DNA of 64,000 nucleotides from Onthophagus taurus (Eukaryota; Arthropoda; Insecta; Coleoptera; Scarabaeidae). The notes beneath the pieces are model-generated. The model saw only the letters and a list, made by a program, of their open reading frames with translations, had not been told where the DNA came from and made no database searches. The stretch covers positions 14,570,001-14,634,000 of the forward strand of contig NC_091973.1 of assembly GCF_036711975.1 (NCBI RefSeq). The letters are read 5' to 3'. The stretch's first letter is position 1; each line of letters opens with the position of its first letter. The translations under genes and the position numbers were made by a program. Below, piece after piece: positions 40,140 through 51,370 of the stretch.

Positions 40140-42891
40140 AGTTTTTTTTTTTTTTTTTATTAATCAATGTATGAAAGAAAATTTAATTCCAAATTTTGCA
40201 AAGGTGAGATGTAGGAGAATCAACGATGAAAAGAAATTTAAGTTAGTTAAAGTGATATTACGAGAAGAGAAAAAACAACACTATAAGAAGCTTAACACCA
40301 CCTACGGAAAATTAGCACATTGCTACCGTTTACCTACTCAGAGAAGTTTTTCACTTCTTACAACTTGAACAAATTATCATTAAAATAAGGGAGGAGGCAG
40401 AAATTGTGAGGGAGGAGGACTTGAGGAGGAAGAGGAGAAAGCTGGCTAATCTAATTAAATATAAGGTTAATAGGGATAAACTGAGGAATAAAAATAAAAT
40501 TAATACTCAAAAAGATAATATATCCCAATTCACAAATTTAACTATCATCTCGTTTAGTGAAGATGAAATAGCATTCCTTAACAAAGGATATAAATTTGCT
40601 TTAGTTAAGGAACCTAATTTATACGAAGTTGCCATAGATTTCGACGTCATTATTAAGCAACATAGTCAGGCTAACGAAATTAAAAGTCATCTTATATCTT
40701 TTCTTAAAAAAACAGAAAAGAGATTTAAATGTGAAAAGCATTATAATGAGACCAATGCCAGTCATTGGAAAATTATTAAAAACATAAAACAAAAGCTCAC
40801 TGAAGGTAACGCAATTTTTGTGAAAGCTGATAAAGGTGCTGGAACCGTTATTATTGATCGCAAAGTTTATCTAGACAAAACATATTCATTTATGGCTTCC
40901 AATAATTACAATAAACTAAGATCCGATCCTACGGATAAGATTATTAAACAAACCAGAGAACTTATAAACAAGTGTAAAGAAACCTTAATCGAGTTCACGC
41001 CAAGATTTAAAAATTTTAAAAATTCAACATTTTTTAACAGTTCATTTTTTATCCATATGAACCCTATTCTCCCCAGGCTCTATGCACTTCCCAAGCTACA
41101 TAAAATCAATATGCCTATTCGACCCATAACAAGCTTTAATTCTTCACCTATTTCTAAACTGGTTGATTTTTTGTTTAACATTTTCAAGATTATCGATTTC
41201 AAAGCTAAATTTTCTGTAACTAATTCCTTACAATTTATTGAACGAACCAAAAATCTAAATTATAATAATAAATTACTTGTTTCTTTGGATATTACTAATT
41301 TATATTCAAACGTACCCATCGATAAGACACTTGAGTTTACTTCACATTTGCTTAAAAATCATTTTAATAATATTAACACCGAACATTTTGATAGCCTTTT
41401 GAAGCATGTAGTTAAGCAAAATTATTGCACTTTTAATAACGAATTTTTTCTTCAAACGTCATTAAATGACAACTTTGTTGTCGTGTTTACTCGCGGTAGA
41501 AGTAAGTCATTGTTGCATAACGACGGTTGCTAAGATCAACATAGCAAAAAAGTACTTCAGCGTTATGGCGCTAAAGTAAATTTCACTTTAGCGCCATAAC
41601 GTTGAAGAACATTTCACTTTAGCGCCGTATTATTTGCAACGTTTGAAGAAAAAATACTATGTTTTATTCGGAAGAGAAGCAGATTCGTTTGTGGCTGGTC
41701 CGTCATTGCCGGACTCACTTCGTTCGTCCGGCAAACTGTCGGACACGCCACAATTTTAACGGCTCATCTGTCATTAGCGACTCACTGCGTTCGTCGCTAA
41801 GCGACAGACCACGCCATAAAAAGCACTGCTTCTCTTCCATATAAAACAATATACTATTTTCATGTCTCTGAGGGACTTCCAATGGGAATGGACTTCTATC
41901 GGAAATATTTTTGGACTACATTGAGAACAATCATATAATTAATAATTCTAATCCCTTCAGAAATAAAATATACAATTGGATAAGGTACGTCGATGATGTA
42001 TTTTGTGTGTGGGACGGGAATTTGGCTTCACTAAATGATTTTCACGATTTTATAAATAATTAACATCCTAATTTAAACTTTACTTTAGAAATTGAGAAGG
42101 AGTGTTCACTTAACTTCCTTGATCTTGAACTCACTAAAATTAATAATTCTTTGTCTTATAATATTTATAGGAAACCATCTATGGTCCCAACAACAATTCC
42201 TTTTGATTCTTTTCACCCAATGTCTCATAAATTGGCGAATTTTCGTTATTTGATTAATCGTGCCATCAGTTACTCTTTATCAGAGGAGCATAAATTTGAG
42301 GAATTTAAATATATTCATACTCTTGCTTTGAATAACGGTTTTCCTTTAAGTATTATTAAAGGTTTACAGTTTAAATTTGTTCAGAGTAAAGATCCTTTGT
42401 ATGTTAAGGTGAATGATAATTATATTTACAAACCCATTTCATATAATGAAATATCTTTGGTGTCCAGAAGCTTTTTTGATAAAAACAAAATTAAATTAGC
42501 CTTTTTTAACAATTGTTCTATTATTAGGCTTTTATCTAATTACCACCCTAAAAATGGGAATATACTTCAAATAAATGGCGTGTATTCGGTTAGATGTTCT
42601 AACTGTAACGGAATTTATATTGGACAGACAGGTCGTCGTTTAGGAAACAGAATTCATGAACATAAAAATAGAATTCAGTCTAATTTATATAAACATCATA
42701 TGGAGACGGGCCATAGCATAGATTATGAAAACGTTACATTACTTCATGAATGTTCTAAGGGTTATAAACTTGATCTTCTGGAACTTTTTGAAATTAATAA
42801 ACACAGTAAAAATAATAACCTCTCCATTTTAAATGATCAAATTAGTAATAATTACAAGCCACTCTTTATGTATTTGGATGCTGATGGTTGA
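40140..42891 (+). pseudogene. Penelope RT and GIY-YIG gene, interrupted
   Basis: N-terminal segment 40165-40368 (NFAKVRCRRINDEKKFKLVK) in a different frame from the main block, 40406-41460. Main block: NAIFVKADKGAGTVIIDRK, LPRLYALPKLHKINMPIRPI, LVSLDITNLYSNVPID, NEFFLQTS. After the insertion (41461-41866) it resumes with EGLPMGM; a frameshift follows at ~41890, then IRYVDDVFCVWDG (~41980, the catalytic Asps) and a stop at 42061. From 42151 the C-terminal half is open: FHPMSHKLANFRYLINRAIS and the GIY-YIG nuclease GVYSVRCSNCNGIYIGQTGR, then RIHEHKN (~42580-42670), ending at 42891. Dead by several lesions. Confidence 0.8.
41461..41866. mobile_element. Non-coding hairpin-chain insertion
   Basis: About 405 bp inserted between RT codons ...FFLQTS and EGLPMG. 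It is almost wholly inverted repeats: 41468-41482; 41527-41547; 41555-41577 with 41585-41607 (22 of 23 paired); a partial third copy of that arm at 41615-41647; and an outer pair 41661-41682 with 41826-41847 (20 of 22). The outer pair encloses two cruciform-like units: 41691-41751 (GTGGC/GCCAC, GTCCG/CGGAC, TTGCCGGAC/GTCCGGCAA) and 41768-41807 (CTGTC/GACAG, TTAGCGAC/GTCGCTAA). The apical loops of the two units, tcacttcgttc and tcactgcgttc, are nearly the same. No coding capacity; family unknown. Confidence 0.75.
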
Positions 42892-43201
42892 TTACGATTT
42901 TTGGCGTTGTGTTATTTGTTGCTTTTTATTTTTAAGATTTGCGTTTTGATATCTCTTTCTTTTTCTTCTTTTTTTGATTTCGAGTTCTTCGTCTTTTCCT
43001 TCTCTTTTTTCTTTTTTCGGTCCTCTCTCTTCTTTTTTCCCAATAGCACACGTTTTACTTTTAATAACGCCACCTCCCGCACATGTCTTCTCGTTTTTCT
43101 CGTGTGATTGTCGTGAATTCTTATTTTCAATAGTTTATATGTTCATTGTTTTTAAATATGGATGTTCCTGTTTTTAATATTTACGCTTATTGACAGTAAG
43201 T
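42892..43201 (+). other. 3' non-coding part of Penelope-like element 2
   Basis: Pyrimidine-rich tract at 42955-43045 (T/C runs), then AT-rich sequence up to the gypsy LTR at 43202. No gene. The Lys/Glu-rich frame on the other strand is only the complement of the tract. Confidence 0.5.
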
Positions 43202-43465
43202 TTTAGGCTCTTTCTTTATGTTGTCTAGGGATTTTCTTTTAATGTAACACGTTTTAGAATAAAACCGTATATTAAATTAAACTGTTTGATAATAACAAAA
43301 TGAACAATGAATTCGTCTTTGCACGTCTTGAGAAGTGTTTCGTGCGGCGTCTTCGGCGGAACTCTCTCCACTGGTCTTGATATTCTTTTTAAAAAATAAA
43401 ATGTGTGTGTGCGCGAATGGTGGGGAGGCCGAAAAGTGACGCCCTCTCTTGGGTAAACTCCTACA
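43202..43465 (-). repeat. 3' LTR of the gypsy element
   Basis: 264 bp. The outermost dinucleotide reads TT instead of TG, a probable point change. Confidence 0.85.
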
Positions 43466-43476
43466 TCTCGGCCATC

Positions 43477-44289
43477 CTAGCCGTCATTCGCCTCGAATGG
43501 CATCCATGGCTTCATCTTTTCTGCGCTGCTAGTCGTCTTGTTTGGGCCATTATGATTTCCGACCTTTTCCAGATTATAACGATCCGGTCCGTAAGTGCTC
43601 ACAACCTGATAGGGTCCATAAAACTTTGGTAGCAGCTTTGAATCATTTTGGAATTGTGTTCGTTTGATTGCCACTAGATCGTTCACCTGGTACTGCTGAG
43701 ATTCTTTTCTTCTTTTGTTGAATGTTTTTCTGTTTTCTTCCTGGATTTTCTTTATTTGTTCTTTTGCTTCTCTTCTCAATTCGTTTCTGCTTTCGATAAA
43801 TAGGTTGGCATATTCTTCTTCTATCACTTCTCTCATTCTTATGTCTTCAGGTCTTCTCATCTTTGTTCCAAACAAAAGTTCAAATGGTGTCATGTTGATG
43901 CTTCTCTGGTAACTATTGTTCAAGGTTTCTTGAAGTTTCCGTACGTATTTGTACCAATGTTCAGGTTTATCGATGGTCATCTTTGATAATGCTGGTATTA
44001 TTATTCTATTAATTCGCTCAACTTGACCATTCCCTCGGGGTTCACCAGTTGTTATTTTTATATGTCGAATTTCTTCATTTTGACAGTAAGCTTCAAAGTC
44101 GTTGGAGGTAAAGGCAGTTCCTCTATCTGACATAATAACTCTTGGGTTCCCAAATATCTGCTTTTGTTGATTTAATTTCTCTAAAACTTCTTTCGTAGTT
44201 GTTGACTTTGTGGGGTACAACCAAACAAATTTTGTGAATGAATCTACCACCACTAGTAAGTATCTATAAGCTTTTCCTGTCTTTTCCAT
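43477..44289 (-). pseudogene. Integrase core of gypsy element
   Basis: Same frame as the RNase H piece after one TAG (DTYHVDHLGPMEKTGKAYRY runs up from ~44325, with the first Asp near VDHLGP). Then FTKFVWLYPTKS, VIMSDRGTAFTSNDFEAY (second Asp) and GNGQVERINRIIIPAL (Glu). An FELLFGTKMRRPED block and a C-terminal SH3-like part, KLLPKFYGPYQVVSTYGPDR, follow. Catalytic D, D and E all read; only the upstream nonsense codon breaks it. Confidence 0.8.
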
Positions 44290-44334
44290 TGGTCCTAAGT
44301 GATCTACATGGTAAGTGTCCAGTGGAGTATCACC

Positions 44335-45042
44335 CTAGTTGATTGGATTTAATAGTTCTTGCTGCTTTCCTGACTTCCTTTCCGTAAGTATGCACGAAAT
44401 GCAATTTGAAATCACCCTTTGAATTTTCTTTTCCAATTCAGGTATGTAATATTCTCTGTCAATAAGTTCTTTAGTTTTCCTTGTAGCAAAATGTCCATTC
44501 TCATGAGCCTTTCTGATGATGTCGTACTGCATACCTTCAGGTACCACTAACAAATTTTCATTTTCTATCTCTTTGTATAAAAGGTTTTTATGTATTACAA
44601 AATTTCCATAGGGTCCGTTCTCTAATATTTTAAAAATTGCTCTTAAATGTGAGTTGTTTTTCTGTGCCTGCAATAATCTTTCTAAAAATTCGTTTTTTGT
44701 AATTATCATCAAAATGGGATTTCTGCTTAACGCATCACAATGTTTCATTCGTACACCTGCTCTATGTTCTAGCGTGTAATTATATTCTTCGAGCAATAGA
44801 GCCCATCTTGCTATCCTTGTACACAGATCCTTTTTATTCATCGTGACTGCAAATGAAGCACAATCAGTCAGTATTTTGAATTGTATTCTCAAAAGATACA
44901 CTCCAAATTTTTTAAGAGCTTCTACAACGGCAAGAACTTCGAGTTCATAACTGTGATATTTCTTTTGTGCGTCGTTTGTTTTGCGGCTCCAATAGTAAAC
45001 TGGATGAAGTTGGCCATCGTCCATATTTTTTTGTAGTAGCAC
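44335..45042 (-). pseudogene. RNase H and integrase zinc finger of gypsy element
   Basis: A 235-codon frame starting inside RNase H at DGFGAVLLQKN: the TDAS segment with the first catalytic Asp is missing because about 60-70 residues are deleted between 45059 and 45042. It continues with YHSYELEVLAVVEALKKF, ILTDCASFAVTM, RIARWALLLEEYNYTLEH and the HHCC finger (HENGHFATRKTKELIDREYY, CISCILTE). A TAG at about 44335 separates it from the integrase core in the same frame. RNase H cannot be active without its first Asp. Confidence 0.8.
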
Positions 45043-45058
45043 AGCTCCAAATCCATCG

Positions 45059-47665
45059 CTAGTAGTCCTTTATGTACTTTCTAAAATATCCCGTTAATCC
45101 AAGGAAGCTCTGCACCTTCTTTATCGTTGTCGGTATAGGAAAGTTCATAACCGCCTTTATTTTTCTGAGAGAAGGTTTAACGGTACCATCCTCAACTTCA
45201 TGTCCAAGGTATTCTACCTTTGTGTCCATAAAATAGCATTTAGACCATTTAAATTCAAGGCCGTAGTTTTCTGCTGTTTTCAATACTTCTTCTAGGTTGC
45301 TGTAAGCCTCTTCTACTGTCGTTGATGGAATTATCAGGTCATCCATGTAAGTTAATACGATTCTTTTGTGGATCAATTTTTTGAATACTTCGTTCACGTA
45401 TCTCTGGAAAACAGCCGGTGAGTTGCACAAGCCAAATGGTGTTTTCAAAAATTCATATTGTCCGCTTGGGGTTACAAATGAAGTATACTTTACACTATAC
45501 TCGTCAACAGGTACATGGAAAAATCCGTTTTTTAAATCCAATGTAGTAAAAATTTTTGCTTTAGCTAAACGATTTATCTGGTCTTCTATTACCGATAAGG
45601 GATATCTGTCCTTTATTATTTTTCTGTTCAACTTCCTATAGTCGATGCATATCCTTGTCGACCCATCTCTTTTCTTTGCCAAGACTATTGGACTTGCGTA
45701 ATCAGAAATGCTAGGTCTCACTATTCCATCAGCTATCCATTCCTCAATCTGTCTTTCAACTTCTTTCTTTTCCATAAATGACAGTCTTCTAGGTGATTGA
45801 TAAACTGGTATTTCATCACTCAATATTATTTTAGTTCGAATCGCTGTACTCTGTCGATGCTGTGGTTTGTACGCTTGTACAATATTCGATATCCGTTTGT
45901 AACATCCAAGTTTTCCTACGTTTAAGGTATTACTGTCCATTTGAATCATAAAGATATCACTTAATACTTCTCTTTCCTTTTCAATTTCTCGAGTCATGAT
46001 GAAATCTTTATTTTCTCCATTCTCCGTCACTTTGATTCCTTTGTTATTTATTGTCAAGGTTGCAAACTCTAGTACAGGTTTTCCAATAATGAATTTCATG
46101 GGAATTGCTTCTTCGGGAACAATGTGGATATCTGTTGCAAAAATACAGTCATCCATTTTCATCTCTGTTTTAAACTTGCCCAATGTTGTAATGCAATTAT
46201 CTCCGATTCCTTTGATTGTTATAGGCGTTTCGTCAAATTTTGGCCCACCTATTTGCAAAAATGCTGTTACTTTTATTAAATTTAAATCACTCCCAGTATC
46301 GATAAAACCGTTGATTTTTCTTCCATTCAGTATTACCGTCTTGTATCTAGACAATTCCATCTTGGTTTCTTGAGCAACATAGAGTTCTTTGGTTTCGTCA
46401 CGATTGGAATTCTTTCTTTGTGGTTTTTCCCTTTCGCATTCTTTCGCTATGTGACCAAAGTTGTCACATTTAAAACATTTTAAACCTTTGTCCTTATCTC
46501 GACAATTTTTTGCCTGGTGTCCTCCTTTTCCACAGTTAAAACATCTCATGTTTCTTTCATCTCGTTCCTTTATGGTATCTTGTTTTCTTTGAGTCTGTTT
46601 TGTGTTGTTTTGTCGCATAAAATCTTCCTTCTTTGTGTCTTTATGTTCTCTGCCCTGCTTTTCCTTCAATCTCTCGTACATTTTCAATTTTTCTTTAAAT
46701 TCTTTTAATGTTGTTGGTCCATAAAGTATTGTCTTGTTTATTTCGTCGTCAACAATTCCCTCCGTCACATACTCGATCAACACTTCTTCTTCAATGTCTC
46801 CCTCTGCAGCTATTTCTCTCATCATCATTAAGTACTGCCACAATGTTTCGTCTTTTTTCTTCTTTCTTGTAGTTAACCTCTTGTGAATAACTGCGCTATT
46901 TGTTGTTCTACCAAATTCCTTTATTAACTTTGTTTTAAGGGCTGTCCATGACGTTATTCCCTTTTCAGCTCTAATAAACAGCAATGCTTCTCCTTCCATT
47001 AACCGTTTACCATAAATCAGCTTTTCCACCTCATTCCATCCCATCATTAGCGATGTTTCTACGAATTCGACGATCCACTTATTTATTGAATGTGATTCAG
47101 CTCCATCAAAGGTGCATAGAGTTTCTTCAATGTCTTTAAATGTCAGCATGAATTTAGGATGAAAAGTCTTGGAATTGTTTTCGAAATTTTTTGTGAAACT
47201 TTGTTCTCCGTCGCTCATGTTATTACTTTTACTTACATCAGCCATTTCTAATTCACTTTCGTCATCAGATTTTCCTTTTTTTCTTTCAATATGCGTGGTG
47301 TCAACATGTTTTCCAGAACCATCGTCGTGTATATCGTCATCTAAATTTTTTAGCTCTATATCAGATAATTTTCCACACAACATTTCAACTAATTCTTTTT
47401 TGTCATTCGCGTCGTTATCCACACATAGGATTTGACAAATTGAATTTAATTCTCCTAGCGTCAAATTATTCATGGCAAAATTTATCTTAGCTTGCAATCG
47501 TTCGTCGTTATCGTCTTTGAAATCAAAGCCTTCAAACCTTCGCAAATTACGTCTATTATTTCGACCTTCATCATTTTCAAAAACAAATTTATGAAAGGCT
47601 TTAATGACTTTAAGACTCGCTTTTGTGATGTTTTGTTCGATTTTAAGAATGCGTCCCAACTCCAT
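45059..47665 (-). CDS. Gag-protease-RT of gypsy element
   Basis: An 868-residue frame. A basic/acidic N-terminal region is followed by a capsid-like part (WNEVEKLIYGKRLMEGEALL, ~215) and two CCHC knuckles, CFNCGKGGHQAKNC and CFKCDNFGHIAKEC (~375-410). Protease NGFIDTGSDLNLIKVTAF (~455). RT: GSTRICIDYRKLNRKIIKDR, LDLKNGFFHVPV, FLKTPFGLCNSPAVFQRYVN and the catalytic TYMDDLIIPS (~780). It ends with LGLTGYFRKYIKDY at 45059, where the RT thumb and the start of RNase H are deleted. The ATG at 47665 follows the leader closely. The product would be a Gag-Pol polyprotein lacking the connection domain. Confidence 0.85.
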   Translation of the reverse strand: MELGRILKIEQNITKASLKVIKAFHKFVFENDEGRNNRRNLRRFEGFDFKDDNDERLQAKINFAMNNLTLGELNSICQILCVDNDANDKKELVEMLCGKLSDIELKNLDDDIHDDGSGKHVDTTHIERKKGKSDDESELEMADVSKSNNMSDGEQSFTKNFENNSKTFHPKFMLTFKDIEETLCTFDGAESHSINKWIVEFVETSLMMGWNEVEKLIYGKRLMEGEALLFIRAEKGITSWTALKTKLIKEFGRTTNSAVIHKRLTTRKKKKDETLWQYLMMMREIAAEGDIEEEVLIEYVTEGIVDDEINKTILYGPTTLKEFKEKLKMYERLKEKQGREHKDTKKEDFMRQNNTKQTQRKQDTIKERDERNMRCFNCGKGGHQAKNCRDKDKGLKCFKCDNFGHIAKECEREKPQRKNSNRDETKELYVAQETKMELSRYKTVILNGRKINGFIDTGSDLNLIKVTAFLQIGGPKFDETPITIKGIGDNCITTLGKFKTEMKMDDCIFATDIHIVPEEAIPMKFIIGKPVLEFATLTINNKGIKVTENGENKDFIMTREIEKEREVLSDIFMIQMDSNTLNVGKLGCYKRISNIVQAYKPQHRQSTAIRTKIILSDEIPVYQSPRRLSFMEKKEVERQIEEWIADGIVRPSISDYASPIVLAKKRDGSTRICIDYRKLNRKIIKDRYPLSVIEDQINRLAKAKIFTTLDLKNGFFHVPVDEYSVKYTSFVTPSGQYEFLKTPFGLCNSPAVFQRYVNEVFKKLIHKRIVLTYMDDLIIPSTTVEEAYSNLEEVLKTAENYGLEFKWSKCYFMDTKVEYLGHEVEDGTVKPSLRKIKAVMNFPIPTTIKKVQSFLGLTGYFRKYIKDY

Positions 47666-47848
47666 TTTTTCAAAAGGATCAAAAGGTTATTTTCTTACTC
47701 GTATTTTTCTAGGAATCCTTATCTTTGGTGGCGCCAAATGCACATTAGGTCTTCACCGCCGGCACCGGTTTCGTCGTTGAGTCCTCGTTCCAACACCTTT
47801 CTTTTCACTCTTTCTTCGTCCTTGCTTATCCCGGGCGAGCGCCGAAAA

Positions 47849-48112
47849 TGTAGGCTCTTTCTTTATGTTGTCTAGGGATTTTCTTTTAATGTAACACGTT
47901 TTAGAATAAAATCGTATATTAAATTAAACTGTTTGATAATAACAAAATGAACAATGAATTCGTCTTTGCACGTCTTGAGAAGTGTTTCGTGCGGTGTCTT
48001 CGGCGGAACTCTCTCGACTGGTCTTGATATTCTTTTTAAAAAATAAAATGTGTGTGTGCGCGAATGGTGGGGAGGCCGCAAAGTGACGCCCTCTCTTGGG
48101 TAAACTCCTACA
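47849..48112 (-). repeat. 5' LTR of the gypsy element
   Basis: 264 bp, TG...CA on the plus strand. Just inside it the minus strand reads cggcgctcgcccggga, the likely primer binding region. Confidence 0.85.
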
Positions 48113-48118
48113 TATATA

Positions 48119-48328
48119 AGTTAACTTTTTCGTTATAGTGAAACTATTTTTAAAAAGTTAAAAACTTATTTATTTTAAACTTGATTACAAAAAGACACTG
48201 AATCTACTACAATGAATATTGATACTAGACTGAATTATCTCTAGTTGAGCGCATTAATTTATTACGGCGATTACAAAAGAATCTACTGATCATTTCTTTT
48301 ATATTTCCTTTGTTCTCGGCTTATAACT
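48119..48328 (-). repeat. 3' LTR, errantivirus-like copy 2
   Basis: 210 bp, close to 57249-57460 with a handful of differences and a 2-bp length difference (gatact/agacatact). Confidence 0.9.
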
Positions 48329-49930
48329 CCTCCGGGCCAAGATTACGAGGGATTACGGCGGTTATATCGGCGGTAATTCCTCAACTGGAATTTGATAATT
48401 TTTATTGGTGTTCCTTTTCTTAATATAATATATTACGATAATTACATAAAAGATATTATAAGCAAACAATACATAATGTAATCGTTAATATAACCAATTG
48501 ATTGATTATTATTAATTGAATTTAAAAGTTCTTGTTGTTCCGTTATTGTTTTAGAAATATTAAGTATTGTTGGCTTGGTCAAATTTACATTTTCTATTTT
48601 TTTAAAATTATTTGTATACTCGATAAATTTAATATTGCTATGCAAAATTTTCTTATAATTTTTAATTACTTTATTTTTAATTTTAAATTCACAATTATTA
48701 ATATTTTTAATAAGATAAACACCATGGATTATAATGGTATCTTTTTCTTTATTACATTTTTGAATTAATTTATTTTCTTTAGCACTTAATAATAATTTTA
48801 CATTAGAATTGATATCAATTATCTCAAAATCATTTATACGAAAATGTTCGTAAACGCAATTTTCATAATTATCGTCAATATTTAAAATATGAATTTCACA
48901 TGGAGAATTATTATTAATAAAATGTTCTATTTCATGATTACATAAATAGGTTTCTTTTTTAATTTCTAAACAAGGCTGATCTGAATTAATAAACAATTGA
49001 TCTTTAACACCTAAATATTTAAATGTTGGAGTTATTTGTTTAAATGTGTTATTATTCAAAAATATCGGTAGCGCACTCAAAGAATAATATTGATAAGGTT
49101 CATTACTAACTATCGGTATTACTAACACAAATACATAGTGTTTCTCGTTTTGATAAACTTTAATCTTAATTAACGATTCTATATGATAAATCTTATCGAC
49201 TATTACATCAAAAGGAAATTCGTGATTAACATTTAAATGAATATTTTTAATACAATCTAAAAGTTTGATTCTATTACGGTAGGATGTAAAATGCCTAATT
49301 TTGCAAAAGTAATCGTCTGCAGTAAATCTTGTAATCTATCTCTTAATTGATCCAAGATTATTAATTGGTGATTTAATATCTCTAATGCATTTACTCTTAA
49401 CTCTGTTTTCTCTGCCTTTAATGCTAATTCTTCTTGATTTTTTACCATTATTTCTATTGACTTTTCAAAATTTGACGTAACGTTATCTAATATTAGCAAT
49501 TGTGTGTTTATAACGTTTTTCATTTTTTCTTGGTTGTTGCGACGTCTTTTCCTGGTTCGGTCCTAGGAAAGGGGTCTTGGTGCCTCTTTTTTTATGTTCG
49601 GGATGTTATCGGTCTCGGGCGCCACCTTATGTTTAGAGAGTTAAGGAACTCTTTCGCCTCCAAGTAGCTTTTGGGGGTTACAGTCGGAGATTCAGGGTTT
49701 TTGAGAGAGGGTAAAAAAAAATAAAAACATGCGGTTCGTAAATTTAAGAAATAAAATCAAAGTTTATTAATAAAAAAAATCAACATAGGAGTTTAAGGAG
49801 GAAGAAGAAAAATCATTATTTAAATATATAATCGGTGAATGTCTGGCCTAGTGCAATCTTGTGGGACTCGTACTTCGGATGTAATTGATATGATTATTCA
49901 TAAGGGAATAATTGGTCTGGATGAAGTGCT

Positions 49931-50082
49931 ACGGAAAACTCGCGATAGCACCAGGTCGGGAAGATGTTGCGGAAAACTCGCAGCAACACCAGGTCGGGGA
50001 AAGTATTGCGGAAAACTCGCAGCAATACCAGGTCGGGAGAGTGTTGCGGAAAACTCGCAGCAACACCCGGTCGGGAGATTGG
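49931..50082. repeat. 38-39-bp minisatellite, four units
   Basis: Four copies of a unit with core gcggaaaactcgcagcaaca followed by ccaggtcggg, 38-39 bp apart, with small changes. Confidence 0.85.
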
Positions 50083-50236
50083 ATAAAAATTTATTTCGCA
50101 AAATAAAATCAAAGTCCCACAATTGCACCACCAAAAACAAACTTACGATGAAACTCGGTTATTTCCAAAACTCGGAGATTTTTCGGTGAAGTCTGGCGAA
50201 CTTCTTGAAGACGGTTGATGACGGTTGATGACGGCT

Positions 50237-50370
50237 GAAGACTCTTGAAGAATGTCGAAGACTAATCCAGAACTGTCGAAGACTGATCAAGACAGTTGAA
50301 GACTCATCAAAACAGTTGAAGACTGATCGAGACAGTTGAAGACTGACCGAGACAGTTGAAGACTGCTTTA
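50237..50370. repeat. 20-bp minisatellite
   Basis: About six units of gaagactgatcgagacagtt, the last four regular at 20 bp. It is preceded by three copies of a ~10-bp unit acggttgatg (50211-50236). Confidence 0.85.
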
Positions 50371-50374
50371 AAAT

Positions 50375-51370
50375 AAAGTTTTGACCGGCTATTTATACTT
50401 GTTCGGGGTGAAAACTGGATTTTTCCGAGTGGGGGTCGTATTAAAACAAGTTATCAAAACTAAATTATAATGTGGGGGGCTAATTAATGACAATAGCAAA
50501 ATTTTAACGGCGGTATCGGATGCGGGGTACAAAATTAACTAAATCCCTTTTTTGAGCGGATTAAATTGATTAAGGAATAGCGGAGTAATTAACAATTAAT
50601 TAAAAATAATTATCGGAAAATTTATAACATAATTCAAAAGATACCCTTATTTATGTGGAAAATTACAAAAATATAATTATCAAAATCGGTTAGCGTTTAC
50701 GGCACTTACATACACAAACATTTTCCCGACCGCATGTTTCACGTTAACTTCGATTAATCAGTATTAATTAACACGCACTTCAACACAAAGTAGCTTCAGC
50801 AGTCGGGTGGTGTCCGGGGCAATCCTATACGGGTAGTATTTTCCATGGATGACCATCAGGAATGAAGTAAATTAATTAATTAAGATGCGGGATGGTTTTG
50901 GTTAATAATCATGTTAATCATAATTAGAATCATTCAACGGTTATTTCATGATACTAGTAACTGTTTGAAATCGGTTTGATTGTTCTACGATTTCTAATTC
51001 CGCATCATAAAAAAATAGTCGCTGTACGGTAGCTGAACGGTAGCTCCCTGGCTGGTGAAACTCACTCGGGACGGTCGGCCTTGTTTACAGTAACACACTG
51101 ATTACTGATACTTCTTCGTATTTTACTTCGTTGCGGTGTTATTTAATTATTTTAAATAATAATTTTCAGAAACCATGTGCTTTCGGTAATTACGTCGTTC
51201 GTCGATTTCCACTAATTGCTTTTGTTTATTTGAAATTCGGTCAGGAAACGTTTTTGGAAAAAGGTTTAACGGTTTTAAATGAATTAGCATGAAAATTTGA
51301 AGTTTAATTAAGGAAATTAAGGAATTAAGGAAAATGCGAATAAAGTTGCATAAGTGGGTGGTGATAGGGT
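50375..51370. other. Non-coding part of the LTR-like insertion
   Basis: No gene seen. AT-rich with a few GC patches. Confidence 0.4.

Larger units (their letters stand above)
43202..48112 (-). mobile_element. Ty3/gypsy LTR retrotransposon, internally deleted
   Basis: 4.9-kb minus-strand element with 264-bp LTRs at 43202-43465 and 47849-48112 (TGTAGG...CCTACA; six or fewer differences seen). Gag-PR-RT (47665-45059), RNase H (45042-44335) and integrase (44289-43477). Flanks (taagt on the left, tatat on the right) do not give a clear target duplication. The right flank was later hit by the provirus at 48119. Confidence 0.85.

Noticed and set aside
42912-43130. Lys/Glu-rich 72-codon minus frame
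   Set aside because: Complement of a pyrimidine tract in the Penelope 3' region; low complexity, no homology.
43197-48117. Target duplication of the gypsy element (taagt / tatat)
   Set aside because: Only three of five bases agree; not claimed.
49898-50140. Arginine/Cys-rich frames on both strands
   Set aside because: They come from the 38-39-bp minisatellite read in several frames; not genes.
49931-50370. Regular repeats considered as a CRISPR array
   Set aside because: Units are directly tandem with no unique spacers, in a eukaryotic transposon context.
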